64,000 nt of DNA from Betaproteobacteria bacterium (GCA_016192065.1 JACPUX010000067.1:1-64000); one strand, 5' to 3'; numbered from the stretch's first letter, positions 41,743 through 51,667 are shown. Numbers and translations are program-made. Notes: generated from the letters alone by a model not told the origin.

Positions 41743-43842
41743 ATGGACACGGCGGTCCAGATTCCCTCCCAGCTCGCCAATTCCGAGACCATTCTCAACC
41801 GCGAATTCTCCCAGCTTGCCTTTAACTGGCGGGTACTGGAGCAGGCGCGGGATCCGGCGGTGCCCCTGCTGGAGCGCTTGCGCTTCCTGTGCATCGTCGG
41901 CAGCAATCTCGATGAATTCGTGGAGATCCGCATGGCTGGTCTGCGCGCCCAGGCCCAGGGCGAGACCGGCCGCGGTGCTCGGGCGGAAGGCACGCGGGGC
42001 TTCTTCGCCCGTATTGCCGCCGCCACCCACGACCTGGTGGCGGCGCAATACCAAACGCTCAATGAGGAAATCCTGCCGCTCCTGGCCGACAAGGGCATCC
42101 GCTTTCTGCACCATGTGGAACGCAATGAGCGGCAGCGCGCCTGGGTCGCCGAGTATTTCTTCCGCGAGGTCAAGCCGCTGTTGACGCCCATCGGGCTGGA
42201 CCCGGCGCATCCTTTTCCGCAGGTCTTCAACAAGAGCCTCAATTTTGTGGTCGAGCTCTCCGGCCGCGACGCCTTTGGGCGCGATACCAGCGTCGCCATC
42301 GTCAAAGCGCCGCGCGTGCTGCCGCGGGTGATCAAGCTGCCGCCGGAAATGGGCGACGTGGAAATGCCTTTTGTGCTGCTTTCCTCGGTGATTCGGGCGC
42401 ACATCTCCGATCTCTTCGGCCGGCGCGAGGTGCTCGCCTACTCGCAATTCCGCGTCACCCGCAACAGCGACCTGTGGCTCGACGAAGAAGAAGTGAAAAA
42501 CCTGCGCCAGGCGCTTTCCGGGGAACTGCCGCAGCGGCACTTGGGCCAGGCGGTGCGCCTGGAAATCCTGGCCGACTGCCCCGACTCGCTGGCGCGATTT
42601 CTGCTGACCCAGTTCGAACTTGATGACGTGGACCTCTACCGGGTCAATGGTCCGGTAAACATGGTGCGGCTTGCCCAAGTGATCGATCAGGTCGATCGCC
42701 CGGAGCTCAAGTATCCGAGGTTTACACCCGGACTTCCGGATCGGCTGCGGGGCGAGCCGGATCTCTTCACCGCCATACGCCGCCAGGACATCCTGCTCCA
42801 TCATCCTTTTCAGTCTTTCGACCCGGTGGTGGACTTCCTGCGCCAGGCCGCCGAAGACCCTCGGGTGGTGGCGATCAAGCAGACGGTTTATCGCACCGGT
42901 ACCCACTCGATGGTCATGGAGGCGCTTCTGGAAGCCACCCGGCGCGGCAAGGAAGTGACCGTGGTTCTGGAACTCATGGCGCGCTTCGACGAGGAAGCCA
43001 ACATCAATTGGGCCGAGCGTCTGGAGCAGGTCGGCGTACAAGTGGTCTATGGCGTCGTGGGCTTGAAGACTCACGCTAAGCTCGCCCTGGTGGTGCGCCG
43101 AGAAGAAGGCGGGTTGCGCAGCTACGCCCACCTCGGCACCGGCAACTATCATCCGGCGACAGCCAGGCTCTACACTGATTTTGGCCTGTTCACCGCGCGG
43201 CGCGAAATCTGCAAGGAAGTCAGCGAGGTATTTCTGCATCTGACGAGCCTTGCCCGGGTCGAGCGCCTGCGCCGCCTGTGGCTGGCACCGTTCACCCTGC
43301 ATCGCCGCCTGATTCGCGCCATCAACCAGGAAGCGCAGCATGCCCGTTCCGGCCAGCCGGCACGCATTCTCGGGCGCATGAACGCGTTGCTGGACGAAGG
43401 CGTGATCGCCGCGCTTTACGCCGCGTCGCAGGCCGGGGTGGACATTGACCTGATCGTGCGCGGCGCTTGCGCCCTGAGGCCAGGAGTGGCCGGATTGTCG
43501 GACAAGATCCGCGTACGGTCGATAATCGGACGTTTTCTTGAACACAGCCGGGTCTACTATTTCTTCAATCTGGGCGCCGAGGATGTCTATCTCGCCAGCG
43601 CCGATTGGATGGGGCGCAACCTGCACCGCCGCATCGAAGTGGCTTTTCCAGTGCTGGATCCCGAGCTCAAGCAGCGGGTGATCGACGAAGGTCTGAAAGC
43701 CTACCTCGCCGACCATCGCCAGGTCTGGATGTTGCAAGCCGATGGCACCTATCGACGCCCGGCAGGCCGCCGGACGAAGGGCATGCCTTCGGCGCAGGAA
43801 CATCTGATGCGCCTTCTGGGCGAGCCATCCGATGAACAGTGA
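41743..43842 (+). CDS. ppk1: Polyphosphate kinase 1
   Basis: A 699-residue enzyme that makes polyphosphate from ATP. Seen: the N-terminal domain (LNREFSQLAFNWRVLEQA, FLCIVGSNLDEFVEIRMAGL), the active region with phospho-His motif GLKTHAKLALVV and HLGTGNYHPATARLYTDF, and the C-terminal domain with SADWMGRNLHRRIEVAFPV. Length is usual. The sixA gene follows after 36 bases and ppx lies 3 kb downstream on the other strand. Confidence 0.95.
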   Translation: MDTAVQIPSQLANSETILNREFSQLAFNWRVLEQARDPAVPLLERLRFLCIVGSNLDEFVEIRMAGLRAQAQGETGRGARAEGTRGFFARIAAATHDLVAAQYQTLNEEILPLLADKGIRFLHHVERNERQRAWVAEYFFREVKPLLTPIGLDPAHPFPQVFNKSLNFVVELSGRDAFGRDTSVAIVKAPRVLPRVIKLPPEMGDVEMPFVLLSSVIRAHISDLFGRREVLAYSQFRVTRNSDLWLDEEEVKNLRQALSGELPQRHLGQAVRLEILADCPDSLARFLLTQFELDDVDLYRVNGPVNMVRLAQVIDQVDRPELKYPRFTPGLPDRLRGEPDLFTAIRRQDILLHHPFQSFDPVVDFLRQAAEDPRVVAIKQTVYRTGTHSMVMEALLEATRRGKEVTVVLELMARFDEEANINWAERLEQVGVQVVYGVVGLKTHAKLALVVRREEGGLRSYAHLGTGNYHPATARLYTDFGLFTARREICKEVSEVFLHLTSLARVERLRRLWLAPFTLHRRLIRAINQEAQHARSGQPARILGRMNALLDEGVIAALYAASQAGVDIDLIVRGACALRPGVAGLSDKIRVRSIIGRFLEHSRVYYFFNLGAEDVYLASADWMGRNLHRRIEVAFPVLDPELKQRVIDEGLKAYLADHRQVWMLQADGTYRRPAGRRTKGMPSAQEHLMRLLGEPSDEQ

Positions 43843-43878
43843 GCCGGCGCGCGCGCTTGGTCCCGGCGGAGCAAGCTG

Positions 43879-44331
43879 ATGGAACTCCTGCTGTGGCGGC
43901 ATGCGGATGCCGAGGACGGGCTCCCCGATCTCGAACGTGCCTTGACCCACAAGGGGCACAAGCAAGCCGGCAAGGTGGCGACTTGGCTCGATCGGCACCT
44001 GCCGGGCAACTGCCGTATTTTGGTGAGTCCGGCGCAGCGGGCCCAGCAGACCGCTGCCGCCTTGGGGCGCAAGTTCAAGACCGTTCCGGCGCTGGCGCCT
44101 GATACCGCGCCGTCTGAATTGCTCCAGCTCGCCGGCTGGCCAGACGGGCGCGAATCGGTGCTGGTGGTCGGGCACCAGCCTACGCTGGGCCAGGTAGCCG
44201 CCTTGCTTCTGGGCGGCTTGCCCCAGGCCTGGGCAATCAAGAAGGGCGCGGTCTGGTGGTTGTCGAATCGGGAGCGCGAAGGTGGTGGTCAGGTTGTCCT
44301 GCGCGCCGCCATCACCCCGGATCTGCTCTAG
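43879..44331 (+). CDS. sixA: SixA-type histidine phosphatase
   Basis: A 150-residue phosphoglycerate-mutase-like protein. Catalytic RHG-type motif is LLWRHADAEDG, then LVSPAQRAQQTAAAL and VLVVGHQPTLGQVA. In E. coli, SixA removes phosphate from histidine phosphotransfer proteins. Here it sits behind ppk1, a common pairing in betaproteobacteria. It converges with dgkA. Confidence 0.88.
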   Translation: MELLLWRHADAEDGLPDLERALTHKGHKQAGKVATWLDRHLPGNCRILVSPAQRAQQTAAALGRKFKTVPALAPDTAPSELLQLAGWPDGRESVLVVGHQPTLGQVAALLLGGLPQAWAIKKGAVWWLSNREREGGGQVVLRAAITPDLL

Positions 44332-44419
44332 GCGGTACCCGCTTCGCGCCCCCCTCTTGGCCAGGTTCCTGGCGAGCCTCGCCTATGCACCGAGCATCGG
44401 GCGGCCGGGTTGGAACCGA

Positions 44420-44875
44420 TCACAGCCGCCCGATGGCCGCTGGCCCCACCGTCAGCCAGACGATTCCCGACAGCAACAGGGCCAGCAGTACGGCGGCGCT
44501 GCCCAGGTCCTTGGCACGCTTCGAAAGGCGATGATCGCTCAGGGAGATGCGGTCCACCGCCGCCTCGATGCTGGAGTTGATTAGTTCCACGACCAGAACC
44601 AGCATCACCGTGAAAATCAGTAACGCGCGCTCGACGGCGGTATAGGGTAGAAGCACCGCCAAGGGAAGCAGGACGAGCGCCAGGGTCAGTTCCTGCCGGA
44701 AGGCGCTCTCCAGCCGCCATGCATAACCCAGACCGGCCAGGGAATAGGCCAGTGCCTGTACAATCCGGCGCCAGCCCGCTTTCCCCTTATACGGGCTCTC
44801 CGCCGCCTCCGGAAGGGCGGGCGAGGTGGCGGAGGAACTGCTGGGTGGCCGCTTGCCACGAGAACCCGAGCGCAT
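44420..44875 (-). CDS. dgkA: Diacylglycerol kinase
   Basis: A small three-helix membrane kinase (about 151 residues from this start) that phosphorylates diacylglycerol. Family motifs: GLGYAWRLESAFRQELTLAL, VVELINSSIEAAVDRIS and LSKRAKDLGSAAVLLALL. The ATG at 44873-44875 lies inside the end of the glycosyltransferase gene, with GGGAG 9 bases upstream; no nearer start exists, so the first 30 residues are extra and Ser-rich. It shares a lipid-related cluster with the two genes upstream. Confidence 0.88.
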   Translation of the reverse strand: MRSGSRGKRPPSSSSATSPALPEAAESPYKGKAGWRRIVQALAYSLAGLGYAWRLESAFRQELTLALVLLPLAVLLPYTAVERALLIFTVMLVLVVELINSSIEAAVDRISLSDHRLSKRAKDLGSAAVLLALLLSGIVWLTVGPAAIGRL

Positions 44876-45806
44876 GTTGGCGAACTCCCTCACGGTTGAG
44901 TTGGGCGGCGGCCAAGCAGGCCTGTCGCAGATCCTCATGCAAGACCCCGGCCCGGCTATCGCCCAGCACATCGATGGGACCGGTCACGGGGAACGCCGCC
45001 ACTGGTGTGCCGCAGGCGATCGCTTCGAGCAGCACCAGACCGAAGGTGTCGGTGCGGCTGGGAAAGACGAAGACATCCGCGGCGCGATAATAGGCAGCCA
45101 GGCGCGCTGGGGGCTGCACGCCAGCGAAATGGACGAAGGGATATTGGCGTCGCAGCGCCGCGAGCTGTGGACCCTCGCCCACGACCCATTTGCTGCCCGG
45201 CAGATCCAGTGCCAGGAAGGCCTCGAGATTCTTTTCCACGGCGACACGTCCGACGTAGAGGTGGATCGGCCGAGCCGTATTCAGGAAGTCGCGCGGACCC
45301 GGTGAGAAGACCTTGGTATCGACACCGCGCGACCACATGCCCAAGTTAGTGAATCCGCGTGCGCTCAGATCCTGATGAACCACCGCCGTGGGCACCATCA
45401 CCACCCGCGCCGGATCGTGAAACCAGCGCAGCCAGCGGTAGGTGAGCGCAAGCGGCAAACGGATGCGGGCTTGGACGTATTCCGGGAAACGCGTGTGGTA
45501 GGCCGTCGTAAACGGCAGCCCCCGCCTGAGGCAATGGCGCCGCGCCGCCAGTCCGAGCGGCCCTTCGGTGGCGATATGCACGGCCTGAGGCGCGAACGAA
45601 GCCAGCCGGGCGACCACGCCACGATAGGGGAAGACCGACAGCCGAATGTCGGGATAAGTCGGACAAGGCAGCGTGGTAAAGTGCTCAGGCGTAATGGTCT
45701 GCACCTCGTGCCCCAATTCGCTCAGACCATCGATCGTGTGACGCAGCGTATTGACCACGCCATTGACCTGCGGACGCCAGGCGTCGGTAACCAGGGAGAT
45801 CTTCAT
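44787..45806 (-). CDS. GT4-family glycosyltransferase
   Basis: A 339-residue GT-B enzyme. The N-terminal domain begins LVTDAWRPQVNGVVNTLRHT; the C-terminal domain has YVGRVAVEKNLEAFL and the nucleotide-sugar site DVFVFPSRTDTFGLVLLEAIACGTPVAAF. It resembles mannosyltransferases acting on lipid acceptors (PimB-like). It overlaps the phosphoesterase upstream (ATGA) and dgkA downstream, so a role in a membrane glycolipid is likely; the substrate is unknown. Confidence 0.9.
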   Translation of the reverse strand: MKISLVTDAWRPQVNGVVNTLRHTIDGLSELGHEVQTITPEHFTTLPCPTYPDIRLSVFPYRGVVARLASFAPQAVHIATEGPLGLAARRHCLRRGLPFTTAYHTRFPEYVQARIRLPLALTYRWLRWFHDPARVVMVPTAVVHQDLSARGFTNLGMWSRGVDTKVFSPGPRDFLNTARPIHLYVGRVAVEKNLEAFLALDLPGSKWVVGEGPQLAALRRQYPFVHFAGVQPPARLAAYYRAADVFVFPSRTDTFGLVLLEAIACGTPVAAFPVTGPIDVLGDSRAGVLHEDLRQACLAAAQLNREGVRQHALGFSWQAATQQFLRHLARPSGGGGEPV

Positions 45807-46576
45807 GCTTGGTCCAAATTCTCGGCGCCGCGCCAGGTGAGAATGCGCAGTTCGCCGTCGTCGGTTTCAACCAGGGCGGTGAGACTTTCCACCCAGTCCC
45901 CATCGTTGCAGTACAGGATGCCGCCGATCTGGCGGATTTCCGCCTTATGGATATGACCGCAGACCACGCCGTCGACGCCGCGTCGATGGGCCTCCTGGGC
46001 GAGGGCGAGCTCGAAGTCGGTGATGTAGCTCACGGCGTTCTTTACCCGCTGCTTCAGGTATTGCGCCAGGGACCAATATGGCAATCCGAGACGGGCTCGA
46101 GCGAGGTTGAACCAGCGGTTGAGCTTGAGTGTGAGGGTGTAGAGTCGGTCGCCCAGAAACGCCAACCACCGGGCGCATTGCACCACGCCGTCAAACAAAT
46201 CGCCGTGAATCACCAGGAGCTTCCGACCACTCGCCGTGACGTGCAAGGCTTCGCTGCGGATTTCGATACCCCCGAAGGCGAGGTTCAGAAAGTGACGTGC
46301 CGATTCGTCATGGTTGCCCGGAATATAGGTGACCTCGGTCCCCTTGCGCGCCTTGCGCAGGATCTTCTGGATGACATCATTGTGGGACTGATGCCAGTAC
46401 CAGCGGCGTTGCAGCTGCCAGCCATCGACGATATCGCCGACCAGGTAGAGGTAGTGACTCTCCGTGTGGCGAAGAAAATCGAGCAGCATACCCGCCTGGC
46501 AACCCGGCGTGCCGAGGTGCAGATCCGAGATCCAGATACTGCGAAAACGGCGCTGCGGTGCGGCGGCTTCGTTCAA
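45803..46576 (-). CDS. LpxH-like metallophosphoesterase (UDP-diacylglucosamine diphosphatase family)
   Basis: A calcineurin-like phosphoesterase. The metal motifs are complete: WISDLHLG, LVGDIVDGWQ, IPGNHDESAR, VIHGDLFD and VVCGHIHKAE. The family includes LpxH, which makes lipid X in lipid A synthesis, and close relatives of other function. No ATG exists near the natural start; TTG at 46574-46576 with GGGGA upstream is chosen, giving 257 residues. Translation is coupled to the glycosyltransferase. Confidence 0.85.
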   Translation of the reverse strand: MNEAAAPQRRFRSIWISDLHLGTPGCQAGMLLDFLRHTESHYLYLVGDIVDGWQLQRRWYWHQSHNDVIQKILRKARKGTEVTYIPGNHDESARHFLNLAFGGIEIRSEALHVTASGRKLLVIHGDLFDGVVQCARWLAFLGDRLYTLTLKLNRWFNLARARLGLPYWSLAQYLKQRVKNAVSYITDFELALAQEAHRRGVDGVVCGHIHKAEIRQIGGILYCNDGDWVESLTALVETDDGELRILTWRGAENLDQA

Positions 46577-46806
46577 CTCTTGGTCCCCGGCGCCGAGCGC
46601 GCCAGGGTCGGCTGGTAGACCGCTTCGAGTCGGGTGGCGAAACCTGAATCCTCGGCGTGGCGCCTCCAGCGGCGCTTTCCCGCAGCGCGCGGCGAGGCAG
46701 CGCAGCCCCAAATAGTGACCATATACGTCCCAGTTGCACGAACGTGATCACCTTATCCTGCGGATAATTAGGTGGCGTTACGGGTGAGTTACCGCGGCGT
46801 GACGCC

Positions 46807-48285
46807 TCAGCCTGAGTCCGCCCGAAAATCGACGCCTTCGGCGCGCCACTGTGAGGCCTCGGCATCGAGCAGGTAGGCGGTGAGCGGATGTTGCTCCAGC
46901 CACGCCGCGGGAAGGGCGAGGCGGATCGCCCGGCCGCTGCGCAAACTCAGCGTAGGCAGGGGTGCATCGCGTCGGGCGTGCGCGAAGATTACCGCCAAGC
47001 GCAGGGCACAGAGCGAATTGCGCAAGCGGCCGTCATCCACCAAGGGGCGCACTTTTTTCAGACTGCCGCGTTGGCCCAGCACCAACTGACCGATGAGACG
47101 CTGTTCCCCGGTGGAAAAGCCGGGCAGATCGGCGTGCTCCAGTACGTAGCTGCCGTGTTTGTGGTAATCATCGTGGGCGATGGCACGGCCGATTTCGTGC
47201 CAGGACGCGGCCCAGCGCAGAAGTTGCCGCGTGTGTTCGGTGGCCCGCGGCTCGATCTCCCCCAAGAGAGCACTGGCCAACTCGCTGACCCTGCGCGCTT
47301 GCGCGGCGTCGACGCCATAGCGCTCATTGATGCGGCTGACCGTGGTCTCGCGCAAATCGCTATGTTCGAAGCGGCCCAGAAGATCGTAAAGCACCCCCAA
47401 ACGCATCGCCCCTCCGGCGGGCAAGACGCGCTCGATGGCCAATTCATCCAGCAACACCTCCATGATCGCCAAACCGCCAGCAAGCACCGGCGCGCGTTCG
47501 GTCTTGAGCGCCAGCAGGCCGGTTTGCAGCAGACCGCGCAGGTCGCCCGACTCGATCATGAACTGCCGCAGCGCTTGGAGTCCTTCACGGGTGATGCCCT
47601 CGCTCGACCAGCCGTTCTTTTCCAGAATTTCGGACAAAGCCCGGGCGGTGCCGGAGGAGCCGAAGGCTGATTTCCAGCGCCGTGGCGCGAAGGCATCGAC
47701 CACGCCCTCGATCATCGAGCGCGCCGCCAGCCCCGCGCGACCAAAAGCTTTGGCGGTGAAGCGCCCATCAGAGAAATGCCTAAGGCTGAAGCCCACGCAG
47801 CCGATTGGGACCGACTCCATGACCATGGGCTCGAAGCCCCGGCCCAAGATGAACTCGGTCGAGCCGCCGCCGATGTCGACGATCAAGCGCGGATCGTTGG
47901 TGTAGGGCAGGGTGTGCGAGACGCCAAGGTAGATGAGCCGGGCCTCTTCCCGCCCGGCGACGATTTCGATCGGGAAGCCAAGCGCGCGCTCGGCCAGTGG
48001 CAGGAACTCGCCAGCATTGCGTGCGACCCGCAGCACATTGGTGCCCACCGCCCGCACCCGCTCCGGCGCATAGCCGCGCAGGCGTTCACTGAAGCGCGCC
48101 AGGGCGGCGATCGCCTGAGCACAGCTCTCGCCGCTCAGATAGTCGTTTTGGTCGAGCCCGGCCCCGAAACGCAGGGTTTCCTTCCAGGTATCGATGGGCA
48201 CCACCCGTTCGCCCTCCACCCGGCCGATCTCGAGGCGGAAGCTGTTGGAACCTAAATCGACGGCGGCGAGAAGTTGGGCGGTCAT
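46807..48285 (-). CDS. ppx: Exopolyphosphatase (Ppx/GppA)
   Basis: A 492-residue enzyme that releases phosphate from polyphosphate ends. ASKHA motifs: AAVDLGSNSFRLEIGRV, LIYLGVSHTLPYTND, LIVDIGGGSTEFILG and GSSGTARALSEIL. The C-terminal half is the HD-like domain (WAASWHEIGRAIAHDDYHKHG). It opposes ppk1 in the same neighbourhood. GppA (pppGpp phosphohydrolase) is the close alternative. Confidence 0.92.
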   Translation of the reverse strand: MTAQLLAAVDLGSNSFRLEIGRVEGERVVPIDTWKETLRFGAGLDQNDYLSGESCAQAIAALARFSERLRGYAPERVRAVGTNVLRVARNAGEFLPLAERALGFPIEIVAGREEARLIYLGVSHTLPYTNDPRLIVDIGGGSTEFILGRGFEPMVMESVPIGCVGFSLRHFSDGRFTAKAFGRAGLAARSMIEGVVDAFAPRRWKSAFGSSGTARALSEILEKNGWSSEGITREGLQALRQFMIESGDLRGLLQTGLLALKTERAPVLAGGLAIMEVLLDELAIERVLPAGGAMRLGVLYDLLGRFEHSDLRETTVSRINERYGVDAAQARRVSELASALLGEIEPRATEHTRQLLRWAASWHEIGRAIAHDDYHKHGSYVLEHADLPGFSTGEQRLIGQLVLGQRGSLKKVRPLVDDGRLRNSLCALRLAVIFAHARRDAPLPTLSLRSGRAIRLALPAAWLEQHPLTAYLLDAEASQWRAEGVDFRADSG

Positions 48286-48691
48286 GGCGCGAATGAGTTC
48301 TGTCGCCGCAGCTTAATCTCACCCGCGTCTTGATTCAACCGCGATTCCGTGACGCCTCTGCGAGGTCCGGGAACAAGCGCCGGCTCTCCTCAGGAACAGC
48401 CCTCAATGGCCGAGCCGTTGGCCCCTGCGCGTTTCGGGGTCAGGCCGACGAAGACGTTGCCTAGCCCAAGGTGGCACTCATCCACTTCGCCTCGTTTGCG
48501 TCAATACAACCGTTCAGAGACTTGCCGGGTCAACATTGCACTGGCTTCGGGGTTCGGGGGGTGCCTGGTGCTAAGGGCTTGCCTGGGGGCAGTAAAATGC
48601 CGCCGCCTTGTTCGCGACCTGCTTCCGCCCCTTTAGTGTCAAGGACTTTCCTGCTACCCTTCGTCCTTTGCTCGAACATTGACGGGCCGCC
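48286..48691. other. Intergenic stretch between ppx and ilvA
   Basis: About 400 bases between divergent genes. No family-like protein, RNA gene or clear leader peptide rich in Ile/Val/Leu codons was recognised. It presumably carries the two promoters and the ilvA leader; no convincing -35/-10 pair was seen. Confidence 0.35.
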
Positions 48692-50206
48692 ATGGCCGCC
48701 GACTACCTACAAAAGATCCTCACCGCCCGCGTTTACGATGTCGCGCTCGAGACTCCGCTTGAGACCGCGCGGGCTTTGAGCGCGCGTCTGGGAAACCACG
48801 TGCTCTTGAAACGCGAGGACCAGCAGGCGGTGTTTTCCTTTAAGCTGCGCGGTGCCTACAACAAGATGGCGAAGCTGTCGGCCGAGAGCCTCAAGAAAGG
48901 GGTGATCGCCGCTTCCGCCGGGAACCATGCCCAGGGGGTTGCCTTGTCGGCGGAGCGGCTGGGCTGCCGTGCCACCATTGTGATGCCGGTGACCACGCCG
49001 GGGATTAAGGTCCACGCGGTCCAGGCGCGTGGTGCGCAGGTGTTGCTGCACGGTGATTCCTATTCCGACGCCTACGAACGGGCGGTCGAAGAGGCTGCGG
49101 AGAGCGGCGCGGTCTTCGTCCACCCCTATGATGATCCGGACGTAATCGCCGGTCAGGGCACGATCGGCATGGAAATTCTGCGCCAGCACCAGGCGCCTCT
49201 TGAGGCGATCTTCGTCCCGGTGGGCGGTGGCGGGCTGATTGCCGGCATCGCCGCCTTCGTCAAGCGCGTGCGGCCGCAAGTCAAAGTGATCGGCGTCGAG
49301 CCCCTGGATGCCGACGCCATGGCCAAGTCCCTCGCCGCGGGGCGGCGGGTCACCCTCAAACAGGTCGGGCTCTTTGCCGACGGCGTGGCGGTCAAACAGG
49401 TGGGCAAGGAGACGTTTCGCCTCTGCCGCGAGTTGGTGGACGAAATGGTGTTGGTCGATACCGATGCGATCTGCGCGGCGATCAAGGATGTCTTCCAGGA
49501 TACCCGCACGGTGCTCGAGCCTGCCGGGGCGCTGGCGGTGGCCGGGCTGAAGGCTTATGTGGAGCGGCACCGCCTGAAAGACCAGGCACTGGTGGCGGTC
49601 GCCTCCGGCGCGAACATCAATTTCGACCGCCTGCGTTTTGTCGCCGAGCGGGCCGAAGTCGGGGAGCAGCGCGAGGCGATCCTGGCCGTGACCATCGCCG
49701 AGCGACCGGGTAGTTTTCGCGAATTCTGCGAAATCCTCGGCAAGCGCTCGATCACCGAGTTTAACTACCGCTACGCCGATCCCGAGGTTGCGCACATTTT
49801 CGTCGGTGTTGAGGTTGGCGGTCGGCAGGAAACCACGCGCATACTGAGCGAATTGCACCGGCGGCGCATCGAGGCCTATGACCTCACCGACAATGAGATG
49901 GCCAAGCTGCATGTGCGCCACTTGGTCGGCGGACATGCGCCCCGCGCCGAACACGAGATCATCTATCGGTTTGAGTTTCCCGAGCGTCCCGGCGCCTTGA
50001 TGAAGTTTCTGGACAGCATGAGCGCGGGTTGGAACATCAGCCTGTTTCATTACCGCAACCATGGCGCCGACTATGGTCGCGTCTTGGTGGGGATGCAGGT
50101 GCCGCCCCGGAATCAGCAAGCATTTGCCGCATTTCTCGCGGGACTCGGTTATGATTACGAGGAGGAAACCGGAAATCTGGCCTACCGCCTGTTTCTTGGG
50201 CAGTGA
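48692..50206 (+). CDS. ilvA: Threonine ammonia-lyase, biosynthetic
   Basis: A 504-residue PLP enzyme that turns threonine into 2-oxobutyrate, the first step of isoleucine synthesis. PLP lysine in VFSFKLRGAYNKM; ASAGNHAQGVALSA; phosphate-binding VPVGGGGLIAGIAAF. Two C-terminal ACT-like domains (about residues 330-504: AVTIAERPGSFREFCEIL and RFEFPERPGALMKFLDSM) indicate the allosterically controlled biosynthetic form. Confidence 0.95.
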   Translation: MAADYLQKILTARVYDVALETPLETARALSARLGNHVLLKREDQQAVFSFKLRGAYNKMAKLSAESLKKGVIAASAGNHAQGVALSAERLGCRATIVMPVTTPGIKVHAVQARGAQVLLHGDSYSDAYERAVEEAAESGAVFVHPYDDPDVIAGQGTIGMEILRQHQAPLEAIFVPVGGGGLIAGIAAFVKRVRPQVKVIGVEPLDADAMAKSLAAGRRVTLKQVGLFADGVAVKQVGKETFRLCRELVDEMVLVDTDAICAAIKDVFQDTRTVLEPAGALAVAGLKAYVERHRLKDQALVAVASGANINFDRLRFVAERAEVGEQREAILAVTIAERPGSFREFCEILGKRSITEFNYRYADPEVAHIFVGVEVGGRQETTRILSELHRRRIEAYDLTDNEMAKLHVRHLVGGHAPRAEHEIIYRFEFPERPGALMKFLDSMSAGWNISLFHYRNHGADYGRVLVGMQVPPRNQQAFAAFLAGLGYDYEEETGNLAYRLFLGQ

Positions 50207-50348
50207 GCGCCCGCCGTCCGGGAATGCCCCAATGGAGCGGGTTTTCCCACGATGACATGCTCTAGGCATTTTCCGGCGCGCATGGCAATATTATGGCGAG
50301 GATGGACCAAAAGGCGGAATACGCCGTAGCCGGGAGAGAGGGGAAGCG

Positions 50349-50738
50349 TTGGCTGAAAGCAATCGATTGGCGGGCGTCAAGGTAATGGTGATCGATGACA
50401 GCAACACCATTCGTCGCAGCGCCGAGATATTTCTGCTGCAAGCCGGGTGCCAGGTAATCCTGGCCGAGGATGGCTTTGACGCTCTGGCCAAGATCGCCGA
50501 CCATCTGCCGGACTTGATTTTTGTCGATATCATGATGCCCAGGCTCGACGGCTATCAGACCTGCGCCCTGATCAAGAAGAACGCCAAGTTCCGGCAGACG
50601 CCGGTCATCATGCTTTCGAGCAAGGACGGGTTGTTCGATCGTGCGCGCGGCCGCATGGTCGGTTCCGACGAGTACTTGACCAAACCGTTCACCAAGGACA
50701 GTCTGCTCAAGGCCGTGGGTGCCCACGTCAAGCAATGA
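50349..50738 (+). CDS. pilG: Response regulator PilG
   Basis: A 129-residue stand-alone receiver domain with TTG start after GAGAGGGGAAG. Phosphorylation site: LIFVDIMMPRLDGYQ; acidic pair MVIDDSNTIRR; conserved Lys in YLTKPFTKD. It is the first gene of a Pil-Chp chemosensory operon that controls type IV pilus extension and twitching. Confidence 0.9.
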   Translation: MAESNRLAGVKVMVIDDSNTIRRSAEIFLLQAGCQVILAEDGFDALAKIADHLPDLIFVDIMMPRLDGYQTCALIKKNAKFRQTPVIMLSSKDGLFDRARGRMVGSDEYLTKPFTKDSLLKAVGAHVKQ

Positions 50739-50766
50739 GCCGCGTGCAAAACAACGGGGTAGTCCT

Positions 50767-51132
50767 ATGACCGTCAAGCGAATTCTCGTCGTTGACGATT
50801 CTCCCACCGAGCGGCATGTGCTCGGTGAAATGCTCACCAGTGCCGGCTATGAAGTGGTCATGGCTGACAGCGGTGAAGATTCCATCCAGAAAGCGCGCGA
50901 ACTCAAGCCCGATCTGGTGCTGATGGACGTGGTCATGCCGGGTCTCAACGGCTTTCAGGCGACCCGAGCGATTTCGCGCGACGAGGTGACCAAGCAGATT
51001 CCCATCATCCTGTGCACCACCAAGAGCCAGGAGACCGACAAGATCTGGGGCCTGCGCCAAGGCGCGCGGGACTATATCGTCAAGCCCGTCGACAAGGACG
51101 AGCTCTTGAAGAAGATCGCGTCCTACTCCTGA
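50767..51132 (+). CDS. pilH: Response regulator PilH
   Basis: A 121-residue receiver domain: ILVVDDSPTERHVLGEML, phosphorylatable Asp in LVLMDVVMPGLNGFQ and Lys in YIVKPVDKDELL. It follows pilG by 28 bases. In Pseudomonas, PilG and PilH act oppositely or sequentially on pilus motors and cAMP. Confidence 0.9.
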   Translation: MTVKRILVVDDSPTERHVLGEMLTSAGYEVVMADSGEDSIQKARELKPDLVLMDVVMPGLNGFQATRAISRDEVTKQIPIILCTTKSQETDKIWGLRQGARDYIVKPVDKDELLKKIASYS

Positions 51133-51142
51133 GCACGAGGCC

Positions 51143-51667
51143 ATGGCCAAAGCCCACCGCGTCAACCTCCGCGAATTCCAGCAAGCGCTGGCTGAGCGGC
51201 TGCAGAACAAATCCGCCGCTCAAGTCGGCGCGGCGCGGTTGGGCGTGATCGCGGCGGGGGAGCGCTGGCTGGTGCGGTTGTCGCACGCCGGCGAGGTGAT
51301 TCAGGCGCCGCCGATTACCCCCGTACCGCTCACCCAGAGTTGGTTTCTGGGCGTGACCAATATTCGCGGCAACTTGTACAGCGTCACCGATTTTGCGCGC
51401 TTCATCGGCCGCGAGCCGACCCATATTACGGTGCAAAGCCGCTTGCTGCTGTTTGGCCAGCGCTTCGCCGAGTTGCGGGCGGGATTGATCGTTCAGCAAG
51501 TGTTGGGTTTGCGCAACGTGGCCGGCTGGACCAGGCTGGAAGCGCAGGGGGAAGCGCAGTGGGATTGGCTGGGGGCGAGCTGGCAAGCGCCTGGCGGTGA
51601 GGTTTGGCGCGAAATCGACATGGCCCGGTTGGCCCGCAGCCAGTCGTTCCTGAAAGTAGGCTTGTAG
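51143..51667 (+). CDS. pilI: CheW-like adaptor PilI
   Basis: A 174-residue CheW-domain protein (LVRLSHAGEVIQAPPITPVPLT, FLGVTNIRGNLYSVTDFARF) that couples the receptor PilJ to the kinase ChpA. It lies between pilH and pilJ with short gaps. The CheW motif GVTNIRG is intact. Confidence 0.9.
   Translation: MAKAHRVNLREFQQALAERLQNKSAAQVGAARLGVIAAGERWLVRLSHAGEVIQAPPITPVPLTQSWFLGVTNIRGNLYSVTDFARFIGREPTHITVQSRLLLFGQRFAELRAGLIVQQVLGLRNVAGWTRLEAQGEAQWDWLGASWQAPGGEVWREIDMARLARSQSFLKVGL

Noticed and set aside
41635-44175. Minus-strand open frame of about 850 codons opposite ppk1 and sixA
   Set aside because: Same shadow pattern; the plus strand holds complete, well-conserved genes.
48349-48636. Open frame in the ppx-ilvA gap
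   Set aside because: No recognisable motif, no clear ribosome site, and atypical composition for this genome's genes.
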